Shown here in pieces: positions 26,210 through 37,900 of a stretch of 64,000 bases of DNA. The number at the start of each line of letters is the position of its first letter. The stretch's first letter is position 1. The position numbers and the translations under genes are program-made. Below the pieces are notes generated by a model. That model was not told the origin of the DNA. It worked only from the letters and a program-made list of their open reading frames with translations, and searched no databases. This DNA comes from Diphasiastrum complanatum (taxonomy: Eukaryota; Streptophyta; Lycopodiopsida; Lycopodiales; Lycopodiaceae), in NCBI GenBank assembly GCA_029204225.1, contig CM055104.1, positions 44,654,841 through 44,718,840 of the forward strand, read 5' to 3'.

Positions 26210-27201
26210 TGTTAGATTTCTTATGCTCAGTCTTAAACAAATCGTTCAAAGTAATGAGCATCCTGAAAAACCGAAGGCCGACAACATATTTTTTGGCCTT
26301 CACATTTTTTTCCTTTGAGTTTTTCCTATGACTTAGAAATCATTTTTAGGCACCTTCGCCTTTTTCGTCTTTTTCGCTCCTTAGTGAAAAATGCGACACA
26401 CTGGCCAAGTGGCCAGAATAACTTAGAAATCATTTCTTAAAGGCACCTTTGGCTTTTTCGGCTTTTTCTCTCCATAGCGAAAAATGTGACACACTGGCCA
26501 AGTAGCCAGAATACCTTAGAAATCATTTTTTAAGGCACCTTCGGCTTTTTCGTCTTTTTTGCTCCATAGCAAAAAATGTGACACACTGGCCAAGTGGCCA
26601 GAATACCTTAGAAATCATTTTTAAGGCACCTTCGACTTTTTTTGGCTTTTTCGCTCCATAGCGAAAAATGCGACACATTGGCCAAGTGGCCAGAATACCT
26701 TAGAAATAATTTTAAGGCATCTTTGCCTTTTTCGTCTTTTTGCTGACCGACTTCGCCAATGGATGAGTAACCCTAAAACAGCTGGACAAACAAATATCCC
26801 AAAGGCGGTTGACGGTTACCAACTTTTGTACATATGCAAAGACTAGCATAAATAGCCTTAAAGGCTTGTAAGATATTTCCTCTCTTGTAAATCTCTATAT
26901 TAGCTAAAACAAGCTATGTAAGTGTTAATTTTTTTAATTTCTCTTTTTAATCAGAGTTATCTGTAGCCAACGTTATCACGCTCAGCAAGCTGAAGTTATT
27001 ACTTCAAACGATTGTACTCACTGTTGATATTTTTATCAGAGTGCAATTTTTTCATCTCACTACTGCGTCGTTTATTTGCGCAAACTGGATGAATTCTTCT
27101 ACGTGAATATTTATGCTGCTAATTGTTGCGTTTCTGTTCCTACACGCCTACGCTCTAAGCAACCGAGCCTTCACTGTGCTCACGACCACCGATTTTCGAC
27201 A
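26210..27201 (+). repeat. 5' LTR with internal tandem repeats
   Basis: About 992 bp, starting TGTTAG and ending CGACA next to the primer site. Units of about 92 bp start at CTTAGAAAT at 26,332, 26,422, 26,515, 26,607 and 26,699. Each full unit carries two inverted repeats, TTTTTCGCT-CCAT-AGCGAAAAA and CTGGCCA-AG-TGGCCAG. The unit array lies in the presumed U3, where plant LTRs hold promoter elements. Confidence 0.85.
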
Positions 27202-27213
27202 TGGTATCAGAGC
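27202..27213 (+). other. Primer binding site, initiator tRNA-Met
   Basis: TGGTATCAGAGC directly after the 5' LTR is the standard Copia minus-strand primer site complementary to the 3' end of initiator tRNA-Met. Confidence 0.92.
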
Positions 27214-27343
27214 AGGCATTCCAGTAATCTACATTTTTACTACGGATTATCAGTCTTGTTTCTATCAAGATATCTTTCTAGCAACGCATAGCCAACAGTA
27301 TTCAGACAATCGTTGTTTTTACCAACGATCTAGTCCAACCAGA

Positions 27344-30300
27344 ATGGATCCATCATCCAGTTTATCTCTTATTGACAAACTCGATGAAGATAACTACCAT
27401 CTCTGGAAATTCAAGATGAAGGTTATACTTTTAGCCAAAGAATTGTGGGACATCGTTGATGGCATAGAACTCAAACCAGATGGTGATGAAGTCATCATCA
27501 CCAATTGGAGACTGAGAGATGGCAAAGCATTTGCCATGATCACCCTCAACAGAAATGACACTCAGATCAGCCACATACGTGCTGTTCAGACAGCTAAGGA
27601 TGCATGGGACATCCTAGCAACTCTTTACAACATTAGAAACGTTACATCCAAGCTCCATCTGAGGAAAAAATTCTTCAACCTCAGAATGTCTGAAGCAGAT
27701 AGTGTTTTGAGTCACCTCAACACTTTCAAACATCTTATGGAGCAGATGACTGCAACTGGCTCAGTCATACAAGATTCCGATGCACTCATGACTCTATTAT
27801 CGAGTCTACCTGAAGCCTACAAAAATTGGGTAATGACAATTTCTACCCAGGAGCACCTCACTCTATCAAGAGTAATCTCGCTACTCCTACAAGAGGAGAT
27901 CAAAAGATCAGCATCCTCCTTAGGCTCAGGATCGGATCCTCAAGCTCTGTATTCAAAAAATCAGAAGTTTAGATCCAAGAGATCTACAAAGTCAGGCTCT
28001 ATTGACAAAAAAAGCAACATACAGTCTGGACCAAATTTTGGTTCAGGATCGAATTCAAGCTCTTCATCATTCCAACCTGCGAAGAAACTATTTTGCAGAT
28101 ACTGTAAGAGGACTGGTCACGAAAACAAAGAGTGTCGAACTTTGAAGTACAGCAACGAAAAGAAGAAGCAGTTCCAACAACAAGCACATAGTGCTACAAC
28201 CAATCACTCAAATCAGCAACAACAAGAAGAAGAAGATGAAGCAGCTTTCATGACCAAAGTCGAAGAACAACAGGATATCGATTTCTGGTATCTAGACTCC
28301 GGAGCAACTCAACACATGACTCACCATCGCGACTGGTTCAAGACTATAAGTTGTTCACCCACTCTCAAGTCGTGCAACTTGGAGACAACTCATCACATTC
28401 AATCGAAGGTGAAGGAACAGTCAGGGTTGAATTCAGAAGAGGTGAAGTCAAGTTGTTGTCCAACGTTCTCCACGTCCCAAATCTGACCAAGAATCTGCTC
28501 TCAGTTAGCAGAATCACTAATTCAGGTCGGAGGGTTGAATTCGATACAAAAGGCTGCACAATCCTTGACAAATTCCGGAAGGTTCTAGTCTAAGGAAGAA
28601 GAAGCGGCTATCTTTACAAACTTAGCCATTGCTATTCTTCTAACAGTCAAGCTCTTCACACAACCACTTTTGAATTAACTGATATGTTGTGGCATTTCAA
28701 ACTTGGCCATCTTAACTACAACAGTATTTAGCAAATGTCAGCTCAGAATATAGTACGACCTACCTTCAGTCAGCAAGCCAACTTCTCCATGCGAAAGTTG
28801 TATTATCAGCAAGCATGCTAGAAGTCCTTTCAGTTCAGACTCTGTTCATACATCCAAGGGCTTGCTTGACCTTGTACACAATGACATTTGTGGCCCGATG
28901 TAGACTGCTTCCACAGGGGGAGCTCTCTATTTCCTAACCTTCATCGACGACTTCTCTCGAAGGACTGCAACCTACTATATGAAGAGCAAATCTGAAGCAT
29001 GCAAGTTCTTCAAGCAGTTCAAGGTGTCTGCAGAAAACCAGACCCAGAGGAAGATCAAGGCTCTACACACAGATGGAGGGAGAGAGTACATCTCCACAGA
29101 ACTCAAGGAGTTCTGCAAGGCCAACGGGATACTTCAACATTACACAACCAACTACTCACCTCAGTCCAATGGTGTAGCTAAGCGGAAGAACCGAACACTC
29201 ATCAAAAGTGCCAAGAGCAGGATGGCCCATGCCTCTCTTCCAAAGAAGTTTTGGACAGAAGCGGTTACTACAGCTGCCTACTTACAGAATCAATCCATCA
29301 CCAAAGCTCTGAATGAAAAGACACCTTATGAGGTGTGGACATGATCAAAACCATCAGTCAAACATATTCGAGTGTTTGGATGCATCGCTTTCGCTCAGAT
29401 CCCTGAGGATCTAAGAAGAAAGCTAGATGACAAGGGCAGGAAAACGATTTTCATTGGCTATTTCCAAAATCACAAGGGATACAAACTCTACAATTTGGAT
29501 ACCGAGAAGGCATTCACCAGTAGAGATGTCATTTTCGTAGAAGACTATTTCCTCGCCCACAAAGGAAAAGCTGTTGATAATTTTGACTCACGGATCGAGC
29601 AACCAGTCAATTTCGATCCAGAGAATCAATTGCAGAATCTCGACGCTAACTCAAAAGTTGAGCCAGAACCTCAACGAGTCAACCCACATCAGAGGACCAA
29701 AGTTCAACCCATGAGGTTGAACAGGTCCAGACAGCCTCCATCCAGATTTATGGATGATCCGGCCTGTAGGAACCAAACACAGTTGCTGAGGCAATGTCTA
29801 CTCCTGATGCTGACCAGTGAAGAGCAGCGATGGACACCAAATTCGATTCTCTTATGGAGAATCAAACATGGAAACTCATTGAGCTGTCAAAGGACCGAAA
29901 CCCAATTCCATGCAAATGGATATTCAAGGCGAAGTACGACGCTGAAGGCAGGCTAAATCGTTACAAGGCCAGGCTAGTCGCCAAAGGCTTTTTTCAGATT
30001 CCAGATCTGGATTATTCAGAAACCTTCTGCCCAGTCGTCAAACATGCTTCGATCCGCCTCCTTCTCTCCTTTGCAACTGCAGCAGATCTGGAAGTTCATC
30101 AGATGGATGTTCAGACCGCTTTCCTCAATGGAACCATCAAAGAGGAATATACATGATGCGGCCAGAGGGATACGAACTCAATGGCAAGCAATAGCACCTT
30201 GTATGCAAAATTCACAGGGCGCTCTACGGGCTAAAACAGTCACCCAGAGCCTGGTTCCAGAAGATCAATGCATTTCTGATAGAGAATGGTTTTACTCCAA

Positions 30301-31355
30301 ACTCAGCAGACTTGAATGTTTACTTCAAATCTGTATCAAAATACTTCATCATCATCACTCTCTACGTAGATGATACACTCTTATTCAGTAATAATCTGAA
30401 TCTGATGAAAGATACAAAGTGCATGCTGGCCCAGAAATACAAGATGACTGACATGTGTCCAACCCACTATTGTCTCGGAATCCAAATCCAATGAGATCGA
30501 CCCAGCAGACTGATCTTCATCAGTCAGCAACGATATCTCAACAACGTGCTTGAAAAATATGGAATGGCCAACTGCAAACCCAGTCTCTTTCCACTCGACT
30601 CTGGACTTAAGCTATCAAAGGAACAGTTTCCTCAAACTGAGGCAAAAAAGAAGGAGATGAAGCGCTACCTGTTTCAATCCATCATCGACTCACTGATGTA
30701 CGCAATGATCTGCACGAGACCAGACCTTGCATATTCGCCCAGTACACTCAGCCAGTTCCTATCAAATCCAGGCATAGCTCATTGGAAAGCGCTAACAAAG
30801 GTCATGAAGTACATTCAAGCAATGACAACTCTCAGCATCTGCTATGGAGGCAGCCAAAATGCCAATATCCTTGAAGCCTACACATATGCGGATTGGGCAG
30901 GAGATGTCGACACCAGAAAATCAACTTCTGGATTTGTATTTTTATACAACCAAGGCCCAATCTCATGGAACAGCCGGAAGAAGACCTCAGTTGCATTATC
31001 ATCAACAGAATTCGAATACATAGCTGCCACAAATGCAACCAAAGAGGCGATCTGGCTTAGGCAACTGCTTGCAGACCTCAATCTTGCACAACCACTTCCT
31101 ACAATAATCTATTGTCACAATCAAAGCACAATAGCGCTATCTCTCAATTCGAGATTTCACTCTCGAAGCAAACATATAGAAATCAGGTATCACTACCTTA
31201 GAGAGAAAGTGCACAGTAAGGAAGTAGTTTTGATTTTCTGTAGAACAAATTACATGGCAGCAGATTACTTCAAAAAGGCTCTATCAAAAGAGCAACATCT
31301 CAGATTTAACAATATGTTAAATTTGAAGATTAAAGTTTTTCAGAATCCACATTAA
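27344..31355 (+). pseudogene. Copia gag-pol, frameshifted
   Basis: Starts at the ATG reading MDPSSSLSLIDKLDEDNYHL. Gag ends in a CCHC knuckle (CRYCKRTGHENKEC). Protease DSGATQHM is at about 28,295, then the frame changes near 28,350. The integrase has HNDICGP, LHTDGGREY and NGVAKRKNRT, where the third catalytic residue Glu is Lys (codon 29,180-29,182). A stop splits the integrase C-terminus at 29,342. RT reads CKWIFKAKYDAEGRLNRYKA, VHQMDVQTAFLNG, a break at 30,155, and YVDD at 30,363-30,374. RNase H has YADWAGDVDTRKSTSGF and SSTEFEYIA and ends FQNPH at 31,355. Several stops and shifts plus the catalytic substitution make it non-autonomous. Confidence 0.92.
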
Positions 31356-31362
31356 GGGGGAG

Positions 31363-31847
31363 TGTTAGATTTTTTATGCTCAGCCTTAAACAAATCGTTC
31401 AAAGTAATGAGCATCCTGAAAAACCGAAGGCCGACAACATATTTTTTGGCCTTCACATTTTAGAAATCATTTTTAGGCACCTTCGCCTTTTTCGCTCCTT
31501 AGCGAAAAATGCGACACACTGGCCAAGTGGCCAGAATAACTTAGAAATCATTTTTTAAAGGCACCTTAGGCTTTTTCGGCTTTTTCGCTCCATAGCAAAA
31601 AATGCGATACATTGGCCAAGTAGCCAGAATACTTTAGAAATCATTTTTTAAGGAACCTTCGACTTTTTTGACTTTTTCGCTCCATAGCGAAAAATGCAAC
31701 ACACTGGCCAAGTGGCCAAAATACCTTAGAAATCATTTTTAAGACACCTTTGACTTTTTCGGCTTTTTTGTTCCATAGCGAAAAATGTGACACACTAGCC
31801 AAGTGGCCAAAATACCTTAGAAATCATTTTAAGGCACCTTCGCCTTT
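31363..31847 (+). repeat. Truncated 3' LTR
   Basis: Begins TGTTAGATTTTTTATGCTC after the purine tract AAGGGGGAG and repeats the array (CTTAG-type starts near 31,460, 31,540, 31,632, 31,725, 31,816). It breaks off at 31,847, losing about 500 bp. The next bases contain an 8-bp inverted repeat CAAGCACG...CGTGCTTG. Confidence 0.85.
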
Positions 31848-32479
31848 AGGCAGCAGGGGGCACCGGGGCCAAACATCAAGCACGTGCGGCCCCGTGCTTG
31901 AATTGGGACACAGTGTCCATTTTGGTCCCAGTTTTAACATAGCCAGACGTTTTTTTTTATTTTATTTAAAAAAATTAATTTTTTATTCACAGACCGGAAA
32001 GAGTAAGCAAAGGGTGAATAAAAGCGTGAGTTGGAATTTGTACTATGAACTTGGAATTTGGAGGAATTTTTGAGAACTTCGATGGTATAGATTAATTCAA
32101 CTCAAATGTTAGAGATTTCGAAAATCTCTAAGAAACAAATTCATTCCAATGAAATCAATCTATTCTTGAACAATTTGATCAGGAAGTGGATGGTCTTCTT
32201 GGAGGAATAACCTATGGTATGGGACGGAGGCTATTCCAAAAGAAAGATTTGAAACTATCTGGTTCGGGTTGACCATAGTACGACCGTAAATCTAGAATGA
32301 TGCTAAATACTATTGGTCCCAAAAGGGTGTTTTGTCAGAAATTCGAGGTATAGGTCATGACCCCTAATGGATATCTCAAACATACAAAATCGGAAACCCT
32401 AAAAGCTATTTCTTTATTCTGAGAATATATTAGTGAATTTCTTGACACTGATTAACCCTATTTCATGTGACATTGATTA
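31848..32479. other. Unassigned DNA after truncated LTR
   Basis: Starts GC-rich (GGGGGCACCGGGGCC) and becomes AT-rich. No coding relic recognised. Confidence 0.4.
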
Positions 32480-32797
32480 ACCATATTTCATGTGATTCCA
32501 TTGGGCTCACATACACTTGGTCATCCAAGGACACCATTCAAGAATGTAGATTTAACATCCTTCTAATGTAGCTTCCAACCAAAATATGTAGCTCAAGCAA
32601 CCGTAAGCTATAGTGTGGTCCACTTCTTTATTGGTGCAAATGACTCCTTGTGATGTTTGCTCACCTTCGGTCACAATGTCTCATAAATCTTTTTCAATCA
32701 AACTAATCTTCATATAGAACCTCCATACATTGTAATTGGAAAGTTCGTGAAGTTTGTTTGTCTCTCCAAGCACACAGTACTTGTCCATATTTGCCAT
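32480..32797 (-). mobile_element. Copia gag-RT deletion relic
   Basis: Minus strand from an ATG at 32,797: MANMDKYCVLGETNKLHELS, then NYNVWRFYMKISLIEKDL and DIVTEGE (Copia gag start). It is followed within about 100 bases by QKDVKSTFLNGVL-type sequence of the RT palm, with shifts. Everything between gag and RT has been lost. Confidence 0.65.
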
Positions 32798-33983
32798 TGT
32801 TGCTTCAAAATGCACGAAAACTTGGAAATTCCTTCATATAAAGGATGTCAAAGCACTCTTATCTTCACAATAACACCTTTCTCCAAGGATACCAAACAAT
32901 TTATAGCCAAAGAAGGCTCTTAACTTGGCAATGTTGTGAGGAAATAATGAATGTAGCACATTTTGATCCTCTTTTCTTTCAAGCACTAGAATGCTCGAAG
33001 AAATCACTCACAAACACTTTGTCCCCTAAAAAAGCGTTATTCTAAATGTGCACAATAACTTTGACCAAAAATGGTCAAATTTGGCCTTCATAACAAAGTT
33101 ATTTATCCAAGGTTGACTAAGACACCTAACAAATGGCCTTTTCGAAGTTGTGACTTCATAGATGCCTACGTATAGACAAAGTCCTTGACTCATCTAAACA
33201 TAACTATCTTGAAGTCCAGCTAATCCTTGTTTACTTAAGACCTTTTTGGCTTGTTATCTATATTTAAGACACTTTGAGAGAACCGAATTCATTTTTACGC
33301 CTAATAATCTCCTCTTAGGCCCAAAAAAGCTTACAATAGATATATTATGCACTTTTGAGTGCTTAGGTATTTTTTACACATGACATGCATACCATGTAAT
33401 AATAAAAAGAAAGAGGATTTGTACTTTTACTTCCACTAAAATATAAAGACATTTTATTGTCATGAACACAATTTCGTTTTTTATGCAACCACAACACACA
33501 AAATTGTGCCTTAGCACATACAATAGGATTACTTATACACAAACAAAAGCGTGCACTATAGGTGCAGAAGCTTTCCTAAATGCACATAAGTACATTTGGC
33601 TTTATGGAAAGAGAAGGGCCTCAAAAAGCATACCCATTCTTTGTAAAATATTTGCATGTTTCTTGAAATTGTGTGAAACTTCAAAGCTGTCTGAGTGGTA
33701 TGAAAATTGCCTAGAGTTCAAGCCAACGATTTTTGGCAAATGTATGTGCCCAACTGCATATCAACTGGTGTTGGGACTTTCACATGGAATGTTCTGCAAG
33801 TAGTTACCCGTACAAATATCAATGTTTTCCACAACTATCAAAAAATCAATCAAATTTGTAGCCATGAAAGCATTCCTCTCATGTTCCAACAATTATGCAA
33901 GAAAGTTTGCACACATATTAAGTACCCCTACCACGTGTATGTTTCAAATGTGGTAGGTTGTGGAGAGGAAGAGGATGAGCGCA

Positions 33984-33988
<5 letters not shown>

Positions 33989-34049
<61 letters not shown>
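33989..34049. repeat. (GA)n microsatellite
   Basis: About 60 bp of uninterrupted GA in the intergenic DNA between the Copia relics and the E3 ligase gene. The surrounding 32,800-34,960 shows no gene on either strand. Confidence 0.95.
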
Positions 34050-34050
<1 letters not shown>

Positions 34051-34964
34051 ATTGGTATTAAGTTTTCAAAAAGTAGATTGTGAAAGTTAGTTTAGAAGAT
34101 CATTGTGAAAAACACTTGTAACAATTCCATTATGTTCAAGTTGGTAATTTTTCTTCCTATAATAGTCAGTTAACCTTAGACTATTTTCAGTCTAATTGAA
34201 ATAGAATCATAGGGCTAATAATTTGCAGTATTGAATGACTACCTCAATACACCCTATGATGTAACTATGCCTGCAGGGCCTTTACTTACATCCTCAAATT
34301 CCATGCTCTTTTAGTGATTTCAACTTCGTTGTTTCCATACTGAACAAATTCCTTCTGATTGATTTTCCTTCAAATAACTCCTGAATAAAATCTCTTCACC
34401 CAAATTTGTAGGATTGGACGATTATCAAGGTATTGATATTAGATGGCTCAACTAGCTTTTTACTGGAAACACACTGATGATATAGAGTCAGAGGTATATT
34501 CACATCATTGCTTCAAAATTTGCATGCAATTAGGGTTAGCACGTTTGAAGTGCCCAAATTGATTAATAAAAGCACCCTACTGCTGATACGTCACTTGTGC
34601 TATTACAGTTTCTCTCCTTAAGTGGTATGGTAATTTTTTTAATGGTATACGTTCCTACCCATGTGCACAAGTGAAATCTAACTCCATATGAACACATGTT
34701 GAGTGAGGAAAGATGATGTTAGTGGCTAGGCCATATTTCTGGAAATTTCGTGATCAAATTGTGTTGGTCACGTTAGCATATGCCTGCTGTAGCATAAGCT
34801 TACATAAAAGTCAGCTGCCAACAAATGAGAGATTCTGGTTCAAAAATCGTGTGTCCGGGGAAATTCAGAAGATTACTTGGAATTTTTCTCAATAGGGTAT
34901 AAAGTAAACCTTTCCTCTGTATATTCAGTTGAAAGAGAGATTATGTACATTGAATATATTGATT

Positions 34965-37900
34965 TCATTGACCTTGCAGACGACACATTGAGCATCCTAG
35001 ACAATGTTTTTGGCCATTAGGAGCATGGACAATTCTTAGTGGACACCAATTAGGGCCTTTACACTGAAAAGGCAAAAAATGTTCTTGCAGGTCCGGTCTA
35101 ATCAAGTGGCAATTTTCACAAAAATTAACTCCTCCATAGCAAATGTACATGGCTGGCGAGCAACAAAATTGGCATTTGAATTCTAGGTATTCTTTCCCAT
35201 GACCATTTTTGCAAAAATGCTTCACTCCAGCACTGCAGCTCCCGCACATTAATTGATTAGCATCCATTCTTTGGCTGATCAACAAAAGGGAAATATGTCA
35301 ACTCAATAGAAGCATCACTAAGCCAGAAAAGCCTGATAATTTTTTTTTGCATCATGCAAGAATTGTAACAAGATTTACTTTCAGGACTTACTCTGCTTGG
35401 ATCCCACAGTTACGAGCTCCCCCAAAGTATGGTTCACCACACTTGAAGCACAAAAAATATTGATATATATGCACGGCATATTCTGCAGGTCTTCCTTCAA
35501 AGGTGCCCCCAGGCATAAGCTCCTTGCTATTCTTTAATGAACTGTCTGTCTTCAGCCGTTTCAATGCTTTATCTTTTACCTAAAACGGCAATTGCAAGCT
35601 TTAATTTTGACCAGAAAATAAGAGTGGAAAATAGAATATTAGCATTATTAGGAACGGGATTGCCTGCCCATTAAGAGCCCTTACAGCGTTTTCCCCTGCA
35701 GTATTCATCATCCTGGAATGTATACAATAGGTAAAGGAATCATACCAATTTCTTTATGGATAAGGGATGCTGCATGCACACATCCAGATAAGTGTGCTTC
35801 ATGAGTTCAGAACACTGTGGACAGTTAAGGTAGCTGAAGCTGATTTCAAGACCAGGCCATCCTCCTGCAACTTTCATTTTGGCACAATGGTAATGAACAA
35901 TGTGTCCACATTGCAGTTGTATTGATGGAGCACAATGAAGGGATTCCACAGCACAGATGGTGCATAGATCACTGGCTGCAGGTAGAAATCTTGCTCGACA
36001 ATGAACATCTCTTTTCCGACAAGCATCCTAATTTAGCACATGTATACAACAGTAAGGTTGTGTGATAAATAGCCTCTCTAGAAGCTGTGTGGTAGCTTAA
36101 ATAGAATTTGTCATATGCATTCAAAATGGCAAGGATTAATTGAAAAAGTTGCATAAGGATTACACAAGAAAAGAGTTTAGATGAACGGAGATTCTTGAGT
36201 GCAAGCAGCATTTGGCATAACTTTTGAATTCTGTTCAGCTTTAGGAAAAACATAAAATCTTGATAGTTATTCACTAAGACAAATCTCATCTAACTTGGTA
36301 AAGGTGAGGAGGCGAAAGTTCTCTCTTGTTAGTCAAATACTATTTGCTAGAGCACTCAATGAATTCTGTCCACAAAGTGTTGCGCCACTTTTATAACTGT
36401 ATGCGTTGTCTAGTGGGAAGCAAATGAGCCACTTTGGGGATTCTGTCCACTAAAATGAAGATAATTTGCAATCCATTATTTGATTGACTTATCACAAACT
36501 CCATGGTAATGTGTGACCATTTTCTTTCTGTCATTGCCGGAGTTTGTAAAATTCCATAAGGACGATAATTGAAATTTTTGTTTATCATTTTTGCATGATT
36601 GACACTTGGTTACAAACTCTAAAATGTCATGTCACATTCCCCTCCATAAAAACCTATGATTAATCTTGCCAAAAGTTCTGTTGAGTCCTTGGTGACATCA
36701 AATTGAAGAACTATGGTGATTCTGTAGAATTTGCGTCTTGAATTCAGATTGTAAAATTAAGAGTATTCGATTCATTGTAGCGATTGATTTATCATTTGAT
36801 TCATCCTGTACTGGATCTCACAGCCATAGCTTTGTAAAAGTTCTCTCGACCACCTTTTGCTCTGGAGTTACACTGGTTTGACTCTAAAAGTTTTCCAAAG
36901 AATGGTGATCAGGTAAGAACCAAGAATCTATTGACATAAATATGATGGCGCCATTTCTTAATAGCATGAATTATGGCCAACATGTCCTTCGCCCTGCATA
37001 AGCTATCACACATTGCTATTGCCTTAAAGATATAGTTCCCAATCCTTTCCAAAAGCATCAGTTCGATTATGAATGGCATGAAAAAATCAGGAAAGCATAA
37101 CAAAGTGTAGAAGTCATGACTTGTTTCAGCTTCTCAAATGCCACTTGCTTGTTCGTTCCAAGCAAATTCCCGTATCTTTAAGAGGTTGGCACAATGCGTG
37201 ATAAATTTTCTGTAAAATGAAGTCAATGCAAGGAATGCCTTCAGTTGTGTTGCACTTGACGCCAGTTCACAATCACCTTTACCTTTGCAGGATGCACCGA
37301 AATGTTTTGGTCACTGATAATTTGAATCAAATACTCCACTTGAGGTAAGATAAAAAAATGTGTCTGGTGAATTTAGCAAATGATTGGTGCTCTGTGAAGA
37401 TTTCCAGAGTGGCCTTAACATGCTCATAATGCTCTTCCTTATAATCGATGCACATTATAAGTGTTCCATCTTTGTTCCTTACTACAAGCATAGGAGCTGC
37501 ATATGACGATTCAATGTGTCAAAAATTCTTTTGCAAAAGTTCCTCAATTTTCTCCGTAACCTCCTCCCTTTCCACCATAGATAGTCTATATGGAGGCTGA
37601 TTGATTGGCTTCGTGCCCCAATCAAAGTAATTTCATGTACCACATAGTTGTTTCGTGGAAGATTAAGTGGCAATTCTAAAAACACAGGATCAAATTGTGG
37701 TAAGACAGTATCCTTAATCTTACTTTGAATTAAGTCATTAAATCTACTTTATTGTGGAGGTTTTTGACTCCCTCCTAATGCCAATATGTCGTGCTTGATA
37801 GGGTGCACCTGCAGAAGAAAAACAATTCCTTACTTCTTGAATTCCGCCCTAAACTCCCTAATTGTCATAAGATCAATTGTGTCTAAATTTAATTCCACAC

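Larger units (their letters stand above)
26210..31847 (+). mobile_element. Ty1/Copia LTR retrotransposon, nearly complete, inactive
   Basis: All parts are in canonical order: 5' LTR 26,210-27,201, primer site 27,202-27,213, gag-pol 27,344-31,355, purine tract 31,354-31,362, and the first 485 bp of the 3' LTR from 31,363. Both LTRs begin TGTTAGATT and share the same tandem array. The 3' LTR stops matching after CCTTCGCCTTT at 31,847, so no target-site duplication can be read. Domain order gag, protease, integrase, RT, RNase H identifies Copia. Confidence 0.93.

Noticed and set aside
33707..34090. 127-codon frame ending in an Arg-Glu repeat
   Set aside because: The repeat part is translated (GA)n microsatellite and the rest has no conserved feature.
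34965..35285. Small separate zinc-finger gene
   Set aside because: It is the last exon of the E3 gene; its ATG is internal and an acceptor lies just upstream with matching phase.
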